Assembly: GCA_002366725.1 (NCBI GenBank)
Contig: DFBT01000074.1
Span: 1 to 20,028 of the forward strand
From: Caldifarciminota bacterium UBA3073
Lineage (GTDB): Bacteria > Hydrothermota > UBA3073
Length of the DNA stretch: 20,028 nt
Direction: 5' to 3'
Below, one piece after another: positions 10,801 to 16,946 of the stretch (positions within the stretch are counted from its first letter, which is position 1; every line of letters begins with the position of its first letter). The translations under genes were made by a program, and so were the position numbers. The notes beneath the pieces were generated by a model that saw only the letters and a list, made by a program, of their open reading frames with translations, was not told the origin of the DNA and made no database searches.

Positions 10801-11924
10801 ACAGGCATGCCCTGGGAAGTGTCTGGTCTACCACATATTCAAGGTCATCCTCCCTTGCATACCACAAATTCCACCAGGAGGGGTTTATACCATCACAATA
10901 CCCCCTTAAACTGGAAGAAGATTCAAGGTTAGCCTCTGCTTTATCGCTCACATCAAAATTGATGTCAACTGAAGTATTGTTGTAAAGAGAGTAATAAAAA
11001 TAGTTGATGTTCTTCCCATCTGCTACCTTATCCAGATTACCCGTTGTTGCAAGATAAATATAAGCCTCTATGCCGAGAGGCGTAAGGGCAAAACCATGTG
11101 GTGGATAATTGGCATCCTCCATAAGATGAGATGCCCTTCCCAACCACCTTAATCCCTGAATCCTGTTTCCTTCGTTCCAGCACTGCACTGCCCAGTTATA
11201 ATATTCTTCCACCCTGTCTGGGTTATTTCCTATATATCGGGAAGTACCGGGTACATGTCCCCATCCATGGTCAAGTACATTCCACCCATAGTGGATTGTA
11301 TTTCTATCTCCAAATGTGCTGTAGTGGTCAGGCCAGTTTGAACTCTTAATAAGATTCTGTGTCAGTCCAAAGGGGTCCACCTTAATTTCTGAAACATAAT
11401 TAGAATCTGTATTTGAATTATACCATGCGTAACCAACGCCAAAAAGGAGAGTTAACAATTCTGCTTCTTTTATCACTATATCTGGTCTCAGGAATTCCGA
11501 AGATAAGGTCATCCAGAATGTAACGGCAGCCCACACATAAAATGCGTCCTCCAGAGGAATATCACCGTTCTCACTCAGCCATAATCGCAGGGTATCTCCT
11601 TTCAACTGATCGCGTAGATAACGAAACTTTTCTGCAAATTCAACATCATTAAATTCAAGCCATTTCCAGTTATTGTAACTCTCAGGCCCCCCAGTTGGTC
11701 AATTCTACATCTCCCGTTACAGGGTCTCCCACCTCGGGATAGAAGGGACTCTTAAAACAACTCTTGTGAACGAGACGGGAATAGGATGTTGGGAGCTGTG
11801 AATTCCACAAAACACTTGAGGTATAGGCAGTCGCTCTTTCATGCGTAACGGCATTCCAGGCACTGCAAACGACAGGACGAAGTAAGAGCCCTATCCCCAT
11901 TATCAGAATACATACCCTTTTCAT
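1859..11924 (-). CDS. Giant secreted zinc phospholipase C-like protein with propellers and T9SS sorting domain (split by a frameshift)
   Basis: The gene is read as one of about 3354 aa if one G is removed from the G6 run at 11687-11692; as given, the long frame is open only downstream of the run. Approximate full-length residues: signal peptide 1-22; mature Trp23; zinc-dependent phospholipase C-like domain to about 390 with HLMEDANYPPH (H266, D270, H276); three fibronectin III-like modules 393-695; BNR-like propeller 695-1082; Ig-like module 1102-1185; carbohydrate-binding-like module 1187-1330; two Ig-like modules to 1535; two tandem Ig+propeller units 1538-2467; two more propellers 2472-3118; a jelly-roll-like module 3122-3253; type IX sorting domain from about 3268 (SQNYPNPF, then GRLVRTL, ASGVYFVRL). 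The head resembles Clostridium alpha-toxin/Bacillus PLC, which cleave phospholipids using three zinc ions. The HxxxE of the family is not evident after H276. The role is inferred as a secreted or surface-anchored hydrolase; the substrate is unknown. Confidence 0.8.
4515..7305 (-). repeat. Tandem 1.4-kb duplication inside the giant gene
   Basis: Two adjacent units (about 7305-5900 and 5897-4520) each encode an Ig-like module beginning PVGGERWEIGGLKRIEW, then a propeller, then a tail ending DTVFIP. The DNA is still visibly similar: positions 7201-7290 against 5785-5870, and 4528-4640 against 5907-6020, differ only at scattered sites. The following propeller (about 4510-3540) looks like a third, more diverged copy lacking the Ig module. 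Boundaries are approximate. Confidence 0.85.
11682..11924 (-). CDS. 5' fragment of the giant PLC-like gene: signal peptide and N-terminal Trp
   Basis: This is the in-frame piece upstream of the frameshift, 80 aa as it stands. The ATG at 11924 was preferred over a GTG at 11930 because GGGAGG sits 5 nt upstream of it, and the GTG overlaps that site. The N-terminus is basic, hydrophobic (ILIMGIGLLL) and ends CSA before WNAVTHERATAYTSS. A mature N-terminal Trp followed by a His is the hallmark of bacterial zinc phospholipases C, where the Trp amino group and carbonyl bind zinc. The frame stops at TGA (11682-11684) just after TNWGA. With one G fewer the reading continues GPESYNNWKWLEF and on into the long frame, so this is not an independent small gene. 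The preceding propeller gene ends 16 nt upstream. Confidence 0.85.
   Translation of the reverse strand: MKRVCILIMGIGLLLRPVVCSAWNAVTHERATAYTSSVLWNSQLPTSYSRLVHKSCFKSPFYPEVGDPVTGDVELTNWGA
11687..11692 (-). other. G6 homopolymer at the frameshift in the giant gene
   Basis: The plus strand has six Cs (six Gs on the coding strand). The zero frame reads TGG GGG GCC TGA. With five Gs it reads TGG GGG CCT GAG and continues for more than 3,270 codons. The downstream frame is itself closed by a TGA just upstream of the run and has no ATG near it, only a TTG at 11605. So the two frames must be joined here to give a complete exported protein. Confidence 0.9.
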
Positions 11925-11929
11925 ACTCA

Positions 11930-11935
11930 CCTCCC
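11930..11935 (-). promoter_or_regulatory. Strong Shine-Dalgarno for the giant PLC-like gene
   Basis: GGGAGG on the minus strand lies 5 nt before the ATG at 11924. It fixes the start of the giant gene. It shows that the translation signals are intact even though the frame is broken about 230 nt later. Confidence 0.85.
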
Positions 11936-11940
11936 GATTT

Positions 11941-13347
11941 TTAGTTTATCAAAATCAGTTTTTTACTCTCTATATATCTTCCCGCCTCTAATTTAATGAA
12001 GTAGACCTCATCAGGAAGATTTTTACTATTCCAGGTTATTCTATGGTATCCAGGTTCTTCCATCGTATTGATTAGAGTAACAACTATCCTTCCAGAAAGG
12101 TCACAAATCTTTAACGAGACCCGGCTTCTTATAGGTAATTGATAGCTAATATCCACCTCATACCTCAGTGGATTGGGATATACCTCCAATGCAAGTTTTC
12201 CTCCTTGTGACTCCTCTTGTATTCCTACATTGGTAACTATACTTCCATAAATATCGTAGTCAGGCTCTGGTCCCCGTGTATCACTCCATATCACCAGACA
12301 GTTTTCACCACAATAGGCAATGGTGGGCAAATATTCATATGACCACCATGCGGTGCTTATGGCGAAATTGGTGTCTATCAAGTCGCCATCTGAAGAGACC
12401 CATTGACCATAAATATCGCTATATTCGTTGCGAGCAGTGGCAAAAGCTACCAAGTAATTTGTCTGACTCCATACTACACTGGGGCCTCCTCCGCCGCTCT
12501 CTGGGCCTCCCGCTACGATGATGGGCTCACCAATGAGTGAACCGTCCGTAGAGACAAGTTGCCCAAAGACAGTATCATCATGAGCGGCTACTACAAGATA
12601 ATTCGTTCCTCCAAAGGCTATATCAGGGTACATTGTAGATACCCCCCCCATAATTATGAGAAAATTGGTATCAACAAGAGAACCTTCCTGATTTACGAAT
12701 TGTCCACAAACATCAAAGGGGTTGATTTGACCATCCGAGTTTGTCCAAACCACCAAGTAATTTTCTCCATCAAATGCTACGGCAGGGTTATATCCTTTTC
12801 TTGCTGAATGGGAAATAGTAAAATTTGTGTCTATGATTTGCCCTTTAGAGGAAATGCGTTGTGCATTTATACGCACATCGTAAATATCGTCATAATGATC
12901 TTGCCATACTACAAGGTAATTAATACTCCCAAAGGCAACAGAGGTGTTGCATTGATAATAACTTGTGGTACATACCGCAAATTCTGTGTTTATAAAATTA
13001 CCATTCGGAGCTACCAATCGTCCATATACATCCCAACTTTCATTCCTATCATCACACCACACCACCAGATAATTGCTATCTCCAAAGGCTATATCAATCA
13101 TCCACTGCCCACTGTCTGCTGTGCAGATTGGGAAGTTGGTATCTATGAGAGTGCCTTCCTCTGATACAAACTGTCCCCAGATGTCGTTGTTGAAATAATC
13201 ACCCGTTGCCCTGTCATCCTCCCACACCACAAGATACCTCTCACCGCAAGATGCAACCGCAGGATGCCACTGCCTGCCAGATGCATTACATATAGGGAAG
13301 TCTGCAGCCGCAAGGCTCAAAAATATGAGTATAGAACTAAAAATCAT
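11941..13347 (-). CDS. Secreted seven-bladed beta-propeller protein with T9SS sorting domain
   Basis: This 468-aa protein has a short signal peptide (about 15 residues, ending LAAA before DFPICN). Seven copies of a 50-60-residue motif follow, each with a core like GxNYLVVWxD, then DVYGQxV, then GxLIDTNFxI. They fill residues about 16-375 and fit a seven-bladed propeller. The last 85 residues (from about LEVYPNPL, then VSLKICDLSGRIV, then EVYFIKLEAG) form a type IX secretion C-terminal sorting domain. The blades do not match an enzyme family I can name; such repeats usually act in binding. The start is the ATG at 13347, with only a weak AGG upstream. It follows the 212-aa gene by 36 nt and precedes the giant gene by 16 nt, so the three are probably co-transcribed and exported by the same route. 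Confidence 0.88.
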   Translation of the reverse strand: MIFSSILIFLSLAAADFPICNASGRQWHPAVASCGERYLVVWEDDRATGDYFNNDIWGQFVSEEGTLIDTNFPICTADSGQWMIDIAFGDSNYLVVWCDDRNESWDVYGRLVAPNGNFINTEFAVCTTSYYQCNTSVAFGSINYLVVWQDHYDDIYDVRINAQRISSKGQIIDTNFTISHSARKGYNPAVAFDGENYLVVWTNSDGQINPFDVCGQFVNQEGSLVDTNFLIIMGGVSTMYPDIAFGGTNYLVVAAHDDTVFGQLVSTDGSLIGEPIIVAGGPESGGGGPSVVWSQTNYLVAFATARNEYSDIYGQWVSSDGDLIDTNFAISTAWWSYEYLPTIAYCGENCLVIWSDTRGPEPDYDIYGSIVTNVGIQEESQGGKLALEVYPNPLRYEVDISYQLPIRSRVSLKICDLSGRIVVTLINTMEEPGYHRITWNSKNLPDEVYFIKLEAGRYIESKKLILIN

Positions 13348-13383
13348 AGTTCTAACCTGGATTAGTTCCGTAAAACTTCCTTT

Positions 13384-14022
13384 TCAATGCCCTGCTGGTA
13401 TATACCTGATTAACTTATAGACATACACCTCGTGGCAGTCAGGATTTGCAGTGTTATCTATATAGACCGAGTCCTTTATTACCCCAACACTATCAGCATA
13501 CCAGGTATAATCCACAATTCTGGAGTTCTTTCCAGTGTTAGGGTCTGACTTATAAAACTCTGTGCCCACCTTCCAACAATTCTCGTATGTCCCTGCAGGA
13601 ACAATCACATTCTCTCTTTCAATCAAAGTAAAAATAGCACTGCCCACCCCTGGCACCACAGTAGACCAACTTCCGCCCTTGACAACAGGTGTTTTCAATA
13701 CTTCTGAATAACTCACATCTCCTATCTTGTCCATTAAACACAGTGAAGTTCCTATAACCGCCATCCAGTTATCCACAGGGCTATCCCATGTCTCGCTCCC
13801 AACATCCCATAGCTCGGAGGGGAGGGATTCGGGCAAGGGAAAGGTGGTAAATCCATACCACTGATTCCCTCCATAAGAGGTGGATTGCATTATCGTCTCT
13901 GTATGTTCGGTGTATATCCACTTATCTCCCACCGAAAGCGATAGATGGAACACATCCGACATCGCGAACAGAGACACAGAACAAAATAACAGGATACCCG
14001 CCAATATAGATCTAAGCAGCAT
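13384..14022 (-). CDS. Secreted protein of unknown function (212 aa)
   Basis: The ATG at 14022 follows AAGGAGG by 5 nt, a strong ribosome site. The N-terminus (LLRSILAGILLFCSVSLFA) is a signal peptide cleaved near residue 20. The mature part is rich in Trp, Tyr and Gly and looks like an all-beta single domain. Phrases such as GDKWIYTEHT, VPAGTYENCWKV and WYADSVGVIKDS are typical of exported proteins of unknown function in FCB-type and candidate-phylum genomes. It has no sorting domain and no catalytic motif that I recognise. It is the first gene of the probable four-gene export operon, 36 nt ahead of the propeller gene. Its function is unknown. Confidence 0.85.
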   Translation of the reverse strand: MLLRSILAGILLFCSVSLFAMSDVFHLSLSVGDKWIYTEHTETIMQSTSYGGNQWYGFTTFPLPESLPSELWDVGSETWDSPVDNWMAVIGTSLCLMDKIGDVSYSEVLKTPVVKGGSWSTVVPGVGSAIFTLIERENVIVPAGTYENCWKVGTEFYKSDPNTGKNSRIVDYTWYADSVGVIKDSVYIDNTANPDCHEVYVYKLIRYIPAGH

Positions 14023-14079
14023 ACAGTCCTCCTTGTTTTTTTAGCAATATGAATAACTTCTGCAAGGAAATGAAATATC

Positions 14080-14284
14080 GGGGTCAGGTATTGACCTCAG
14101 TGGAATAGCTTCATATTTCACAAGGCAGGCGTCGGACATTTCTGATCTTTTCACTATTTCCTTGATTTCCTTTTTGGTCCTCTCGCCTTTTTTCAACACG
14201 CTCTTCCGCTTTGGATATAGCTACATAGTTCGGTTCCAAAGTAACCGGCAAGTTCCTCGACATCTAATGTCAAGACCTGACCTT
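14080..14284 (-). mobile_element. Decayed MITE-like element with transposase-like relic
   Basis: The ends match as inverted repeats: GGTCAGGTATTGAC at 14082-14095 and the reverse complement of GGTCAGGTCTTGAC at 14269-14282, 13 of 14 identical. Each end can also form a small hairpin by itself (GGTCA/TGACC and GTCA/TGAC). Between them, the minus strand reads DVEELAGYFGTELCSYIQSG just inside the 14282 end and then hits a stop. Another frame continues with a Lys/Glu-rich stretch. This resembles the C-terminal helix-turn-helix region of REP-associated Y1 (IS200/IS605-type) transposases, a family whose genes often carry similar GGTCAGGTCTTGACAT ends. The element has no intact gene. Confidence 0.6.
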
Positions 14285-14420
14285 ATGACCCTAAAACCCA
14301 TGGATTTCACCGATTAGGAAAATATTTTATTCTGTGAGAATCTGTGCAACCCCTGCCTGCGGCAGGCAGGTGTGGCTCCTCTTAAATTTTGATATTTGCA
14401 TTTTAATATTTAATTTTTTT
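14285..14420. other. Intergenic stretch 3' of the DUF4159 gene
   Basis: No gene is seen. It contains an imperfect inverted repeat of about 18 bp per arm (about 14299-14347) around the palindrome AAAATATTTT (14319-14328), a CCTGCCTG palindrome and an AT-rich tail. The arms (GGATTTCACCGATTA and TCTGTGAGAATCTGTG) look like debris of a dispersed repeat family. Together with the adjacent mobile element, this fills the 398 bp between 14023 and 14420. No convincing promoter for the downstream operon was found. Confidence 0.6.
14352..14370. repeat. CCTGCCTG palindrome, copy 1
   Basis: CCTGCCTG and CAGGCAGG are separated by 3 bases. It lies about 50 nt past the DUF4159 stop codon, next to an AT-rich segment (TTTGATATTTGCATTTTAAT). 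It is one of three related hairpins in less than 1 kb. Confidence 0.85.
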
Positions 14421-15047
14421 TCAGTATGCCATTGCGTATACGACGATGTTTATCCCCATTTTGAACGCCTTCTCTCTTATTTCTTCCGGGTCCTTGTGCA
14501 CATCGGGGTCAGCCCAACCATCCGACACATTGCTCTCGTATGTATAATAAACAACAAGTCTACCCTTATAAAATAGTCCATAGCCCCTCGGTGGTTTGTT
14601 ATTGTGCTCGTGTATCTTCGGCGGGCCCGTTTGAAAATCATAAAAACAGTGATAGATGGGATGGGAGAACGGCAGCTCCACGAGTTCCAATCCCGGAAAG
14701 ACTTTAGCCATCTCCCTTCTGAACGCCTTATCCATCCCATAATCATCATCTGCATAGAGAAATCCACCCTTGAGAAGATAATTCCTGAGACATTCAATCT
14801 CTACATCGGATAGCTGTATATCTCCATGCCCGGTGAGAAATATGAACGGACAGGAGAATAAATCGGGGTCTATCGGTGTTATCACGCGCTGATTTGAGGC
14901 TGCGTTAATGGTGGTTCTTTTATTTATTTCCCTCGCAAGATTTGGAATGATGGAAGGGTCGTTATACCAGTCACCTCCCCTGTATTTAACCCTCGCTATG
15001 GTTATATCACAAGAGGAGAATAGTATGGTGAATACCAAGAACCACAT
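14421..15047 (-). CDS. DUF4159 domain protein, probable lipoprotein
   Basis: The protein is 208 aa from the ATG at 15047; a TTG at 15062 in the same frame would add five residues and is less likely. The N-terminus is a short hydrophobic stretch ending LFSSC, so Cys13 could be a lipid anchor, although there is no basic n-region. The remainder matches the DUF4159 family along its length: ARVKYRGGDWYNDPSIIPNL, FLTGHGDIQLSD, GGFLYADDDYGMD, LPFSHPIYHCFY, PPKIHEHNNKPPRGYG, YTYESNVSDGWADP and NIVVYAMAY. The DUF4159 fold is glutamine-amidotransferase-like and its function is not established. Relatives are often found with MoxR/DUF58/von Willebrand gene sets, but none of these is nearby. It is isolated by repeat-rich intergenic DNA on both sides. 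No Shine-Dalgarno is visible. Confidence 0.88.
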   Translation of the reverse strand: MWFLVFTILFSSCDITIARVKYRGGDWYNDPSIIPNLAREINKRTTINAASNQRVITPIDPDLFSCPFIFLTGHGDIQLSDVEIECLRNYLLKGGFLYADDDYGMDKAFRREMAKVFPGLELVELPFSHPIYHCFYDFQTGPPKIHEHNNKPPRGYGLFYKGRLVVYYTYESNVSDGWADPDVHKDPEEIREKAFKMGINIVVYAMAY

Positions 15048-15076
15048 ATGATAAAATATCAAAAATCAAAATGCAA

Positions 15077-15098
15077 ACCTGCCTGCCGGTAGGCAGGT
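15077..15098 (-). terminator. CCTGCCTG-type palindrome, copy 2; possible terminator
   Basis: ACCTGCCT and AGGCAGGT are separated by 6 bases. On the minus strand the hairpin is followed by TTTGCATTTTGATTTTT, so it could act as a weak intrinsic terminator for a transcript coming from about 15203. It is equally one member of the dispersed palindrome family. Confidence 0.45.
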
Positions 15099-15099
15099 A

Positions 15100-15203
15100 T
15101 CAAAATTGTTGCACCAGCTCACAGAGTCCGTCCACAGGTCACAGACTCGCATGAGATCCGTATGGATATGGACAAGCTGGTGCACTCCTGAGAGCGTGGT
15201 CAC
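15100..15203 (-). ncRNA. Candidate small structured RNA between nadD and the DUF4159 gene
   Basis: Three nested stems are visible. P1 is TGCACCAGCT (15110-15119) with AGCTGGTGCA (15175-15184), 10 perfect pairs. A second stem pairs 15124-15131 with 15141-15148, eight pairs if read on the minus strand, where one is G-U; on the plus strand that pair would be a C-A mismatch. A third is ATCC/GGAT (15156-15167). This gives a three-way junction of about 75 nt. A candidate promoter lies upstream on the minus strand and a hairpin with T-rich DNA downstream. I recognise no known RNA family. It may instead be a small inverted-repeat element. Confidence 0.35.
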
Positions 15204-15208
15204 CTCGC

Positions 15209-15236
15209 ATTTTACGCTATTTCTGCTATACTTCAA
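15209..15236 (-). promoter_or_regulatory. Candidate sigma70-type promoter for the putative RNA or DUF4159 gene
   Basis: On the minus strand TTGAAG (15231-15236) is followed after 16 bases by TAAAAT (15209-15214). The -35 match is 4 of 6 and the -10 match 5 of 6. Transcription would start near 15202, at the 5' edge of the structured region. Confidence 0.4.
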
Positions 15237-15297
15237 CCCATTGCTCCAAAATTTTTGATTTTTAATTTGTTATTTTACATTTTAATTTTTGATCTTT

Positions 15298-15317
15298 CCT
15301 GCCTGCCGTCAGGCAGG
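15298..15317. repeat. CCTGCCTG palindrome, copy 3, directly after nadD
   Basis: CCTGCCTG and CAGGCAGG are separated by 4 bases, three bases after the nadD stop codon. The DNA beyond it on the coding strand is A-rich, not T-rich, so it is not a standard terminator. It could still protect or attenuate the nadD mRNA 3' end. An AT-rich segment (about 15248-15295) with TTTTTGAT repeats adjoins it, as at the other copies. Confidence 0.85.
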
Positions 15318-15320
15318 GAT

Positions 15321-15896
15321 TTACATCTGGTACAGTCCATTGGCGATTATGTATTCCCTCACACCCTCGGGAACGAGGTATCTTATGCTCTTGCCGCTTT
15401 TTACTCTATTCCTTATCATCGTTGAAGATATGTCTATGTTCAATTCGAAAATCCTTGCCTTTCCTCTTAATAGCTTGTCAATTCTTTCCCTGTCGTATCC
15501 CGGTCTCGTTATCACGATGAACTCTAATAGGGTGAGAAGGGTCTCGGGCTCCTTCCACCCCCCAAACTCCTCTGCCTGGTCTGTCCCCATAATGAGATAC
15601 AGAGAATCCCTCTCGTTTTCCGCCATGAGTTCCCTGACCGTGTCTATCGTGTATGAAACCTCCCTCCGCTTGACCTCCAAATCCAGCAACTGGAAAGATG
15701 GGTTATTCTTTATCGCTATATGAAGCATCTTCAATCGTACAGCGGATGGTACCTCGGGCTGCTCTTTATGTGGGGGGATATGGGTGGGAACGAATAGTAT
15801 CCTGTCAAGATGAAACTCATCCATCACGAGTTCGGCACCGATCAGGTGAGCGGTGTGGGGAGGATTGAATGTCCCGCCAAATATACCAAGTCTCAT
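15321..15896 (-). CDS. nadD: Nicotinate-nucleotide adenylyltransferase
   Basis: This 191-aa protein has the normal length for the family. It transfers AMP from ATP to nicotinate mononucleotide to give deamido-NAD in NAD synthesis, in the cytosol. The nucleotidyltransferase signature GIFGGTFNPPHTAHL is at residues 4-18 (the HxGH-equivalent motif is HTAH). PTHIPPHKEQ follows near 37, SYTIDTVREL near 81, LIMGTDQAEEFGGWKEP near 100, and the C-terminal ISSTMIRNRVKSGKSIRYLVPEGVREYI carries the second ATP-binding motif ISSTxIR. The start is the ATG at 15896, 12 nt after the lapB stop, so it is the third gene of the lapA-lapB-nadD operon. No clear Shine-Dalgarno is seen. A palindrome immediately follows the stop codon. 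Confidence 0.96.
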   Translation of the reverse strand: MRLGIFGGTFNPPHTAHLIGAELVMDEFHLDRILFVPTHIPPHKEQPEVPSAVRLKMLHIAIKNNPSFQLLDLEVKRREVSYTIDTVRELMAENERDSLYLIMGTDQAEEFGGWKEPETLLTLLEFIVITRPGYDRERIDKLLRGKARIFELNIDISSTMIRNRVKSGKSIRYLVPEGVREYIIANGLYQM

Positions 15897-15908
15897 AAGT
15901 AGTAAATG

Positions 15909-16946
15909 CTACCTTTCTATCTTTTCTTGAAGAGTCATCCACTCAAAACACCTCTCGCACCTGAAGCAAAATTCCTTAAACTCACCACCGCATTTAGAAC
16001 ACATATATGCATTTCCTTTAGCCACTTTCCCCAGAACATCCTCCATAACCTCCACCGCCCTCTTATAGTCTTTCTCCTTCTTATAGAGCTCAACGAGTTG
16101 ATATGCCGTTCTCTCATCTCTGCTCATTTCGAATGCCTTCAACAGCATATCTGCGGCTTTTTCCTTCTCGCCAAGTTTGTAATACAGCTCCGCCAGCCTC
16201 CTGTGTGCCTCCATACTTTCAGATACCTCAATGCAAGACTCATATATATCCACCATATCCTGATAACGCCTCTTTTCAAAATAGGCATTCTCAAGCCTGC
16301 TAAAGGTGATGAATGCAAATTTGGACGCATCCCGAATTATGCGTCGCCAAAGCTCTATCGCTTCATCGATATCCCCGCTATCGTATTTTATGTCTCCCAT
16401 ATAAAGAAGCGCGGGTACAGATGCCGCATCCATCCTGAGTGCCATATTGAGCTTTTGGATAGCCTCTCGTTTAAATCCTTTTTTAAAGAGGGCTCTTCCA
16501 TAAGAGGCAAACACGCAGGCAAGTGTCTCTTTATCGCCCAACTTCTTTCTTGTCGCTATTGCATCTTCCCACATCTCAGATTGCTCGCATACACCCGCAA
16601 GCATATTTAGATAATATCCATCTCTGGGAAAGAGTGCAACTATCTCCTTCAAATAGGGAAGGCTCTCCTTAAATTTCTCCGCAGCAAATAGATCATCTAT
16701 TACGGACTGAAGCACCCTTTTTTTAATTCTGCTGTCCAGCCTGGGTTTTAAAAGTGATCTGTGAATCCTCACTGCCTCTTCAAGCATTCTCCTCCCCCTC
16801 AGAATATCTCCCAACCTCACATAGGCGGCAATATCGGTGGGATTGGAGGATACATATTTTCTCAACTTTATTTCTGCCTCCTCCTCATCTCTGGCAAGGA
16901 GAATATCGGTGTATGTTATTCTGTCTTTACTCCTCCTTCTCAACAT
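15909..16946 (-). CDS. lapB: LapB-like TPR protein with C-terminal zinc ribbon
   Basis: The protein is 345 aa from the ATG at 16946, which has GAGGAGG just upstream; a TTG at 16958 is the other option. Residues about 15-310 are TPR repeats with the LapB-type opening RLGDILRGRRMLEEAVRIHRSLL. The C-terminus has a rubredoxin-like metal site: C316/C319 (CSKCGG) and C330/C333 (RCERCFEW), with an extra C327. In E. coli LapB (YciM) controls LPS synthesis by presenting LpxC to the protease FtsH. That protein has an N-terminal membrane anchor, which is absent here: the N-terminus is basic and hydrophilic. Contact with the membrane may come from LapA, encoded immediately upstream with a 20-bp overlap. 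The family call is good; the exact role in this organism is inferred. Confidence 0.87.
   Translation of the reverse strand: MLRRRSKDRITYTDILLARDEEEAEIKLRKYVSSNPTDIAAYVRLGDILRGRRMLEEAVRIHRSLLKPRLDSRIKKRVLQSVIDDLFAAEKFKESLPYLKEIVALFPRDGYYLNMLAGVCEQSEMWEDAIATRKKLGDKETLACVFASYGRALFKKGFKREAIQKLNMALRMDAASVPALLYMGDIKYDSGDIDEAIELWRRIIRDASKFAFITFSRLENAYFEKRRYQDMVDIYESCIEVSESMEAHRRLAELYYKLGEKEKAADMLLKAFEMSRDERTAYQLVELYKKEKDYKRAVEVMEDVLGKVAKGNAYMCSKCGGEFKEFCFRCERCFEWMTLQEKIER

Noticed and set aside
11605..11605. TTG at 11605 as the real start of the giant gene
   Set aside because: It has no signal peptide or ribosome site and would remove the N-terminal Trp region of the PLC-like domain that is encoded just upstream.
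14023..14060. Promoter for the export operon (TTGCAG with an AT-rich stretch)
   Set aside because: The hexamers match the consensus poorly, so it was not called.
15100..15203. Decayed tRNA gene
   Set aside because: There is a multi-stem junction but no T-arm consensus and no cloverleaf arm lengths.
15298..15317. Intrinsic terminator of nadD
   Set aside because: The hairpin is good but the following bases on the coding strand are A-rich, not T-rich.
15906..16610. Plus-strand frame of 234 codons opposite lapB
   Set aside because: Its translation is low-complexity and family-less, while the minus strand encodes a clear TPR/zinc-ribbon protein.
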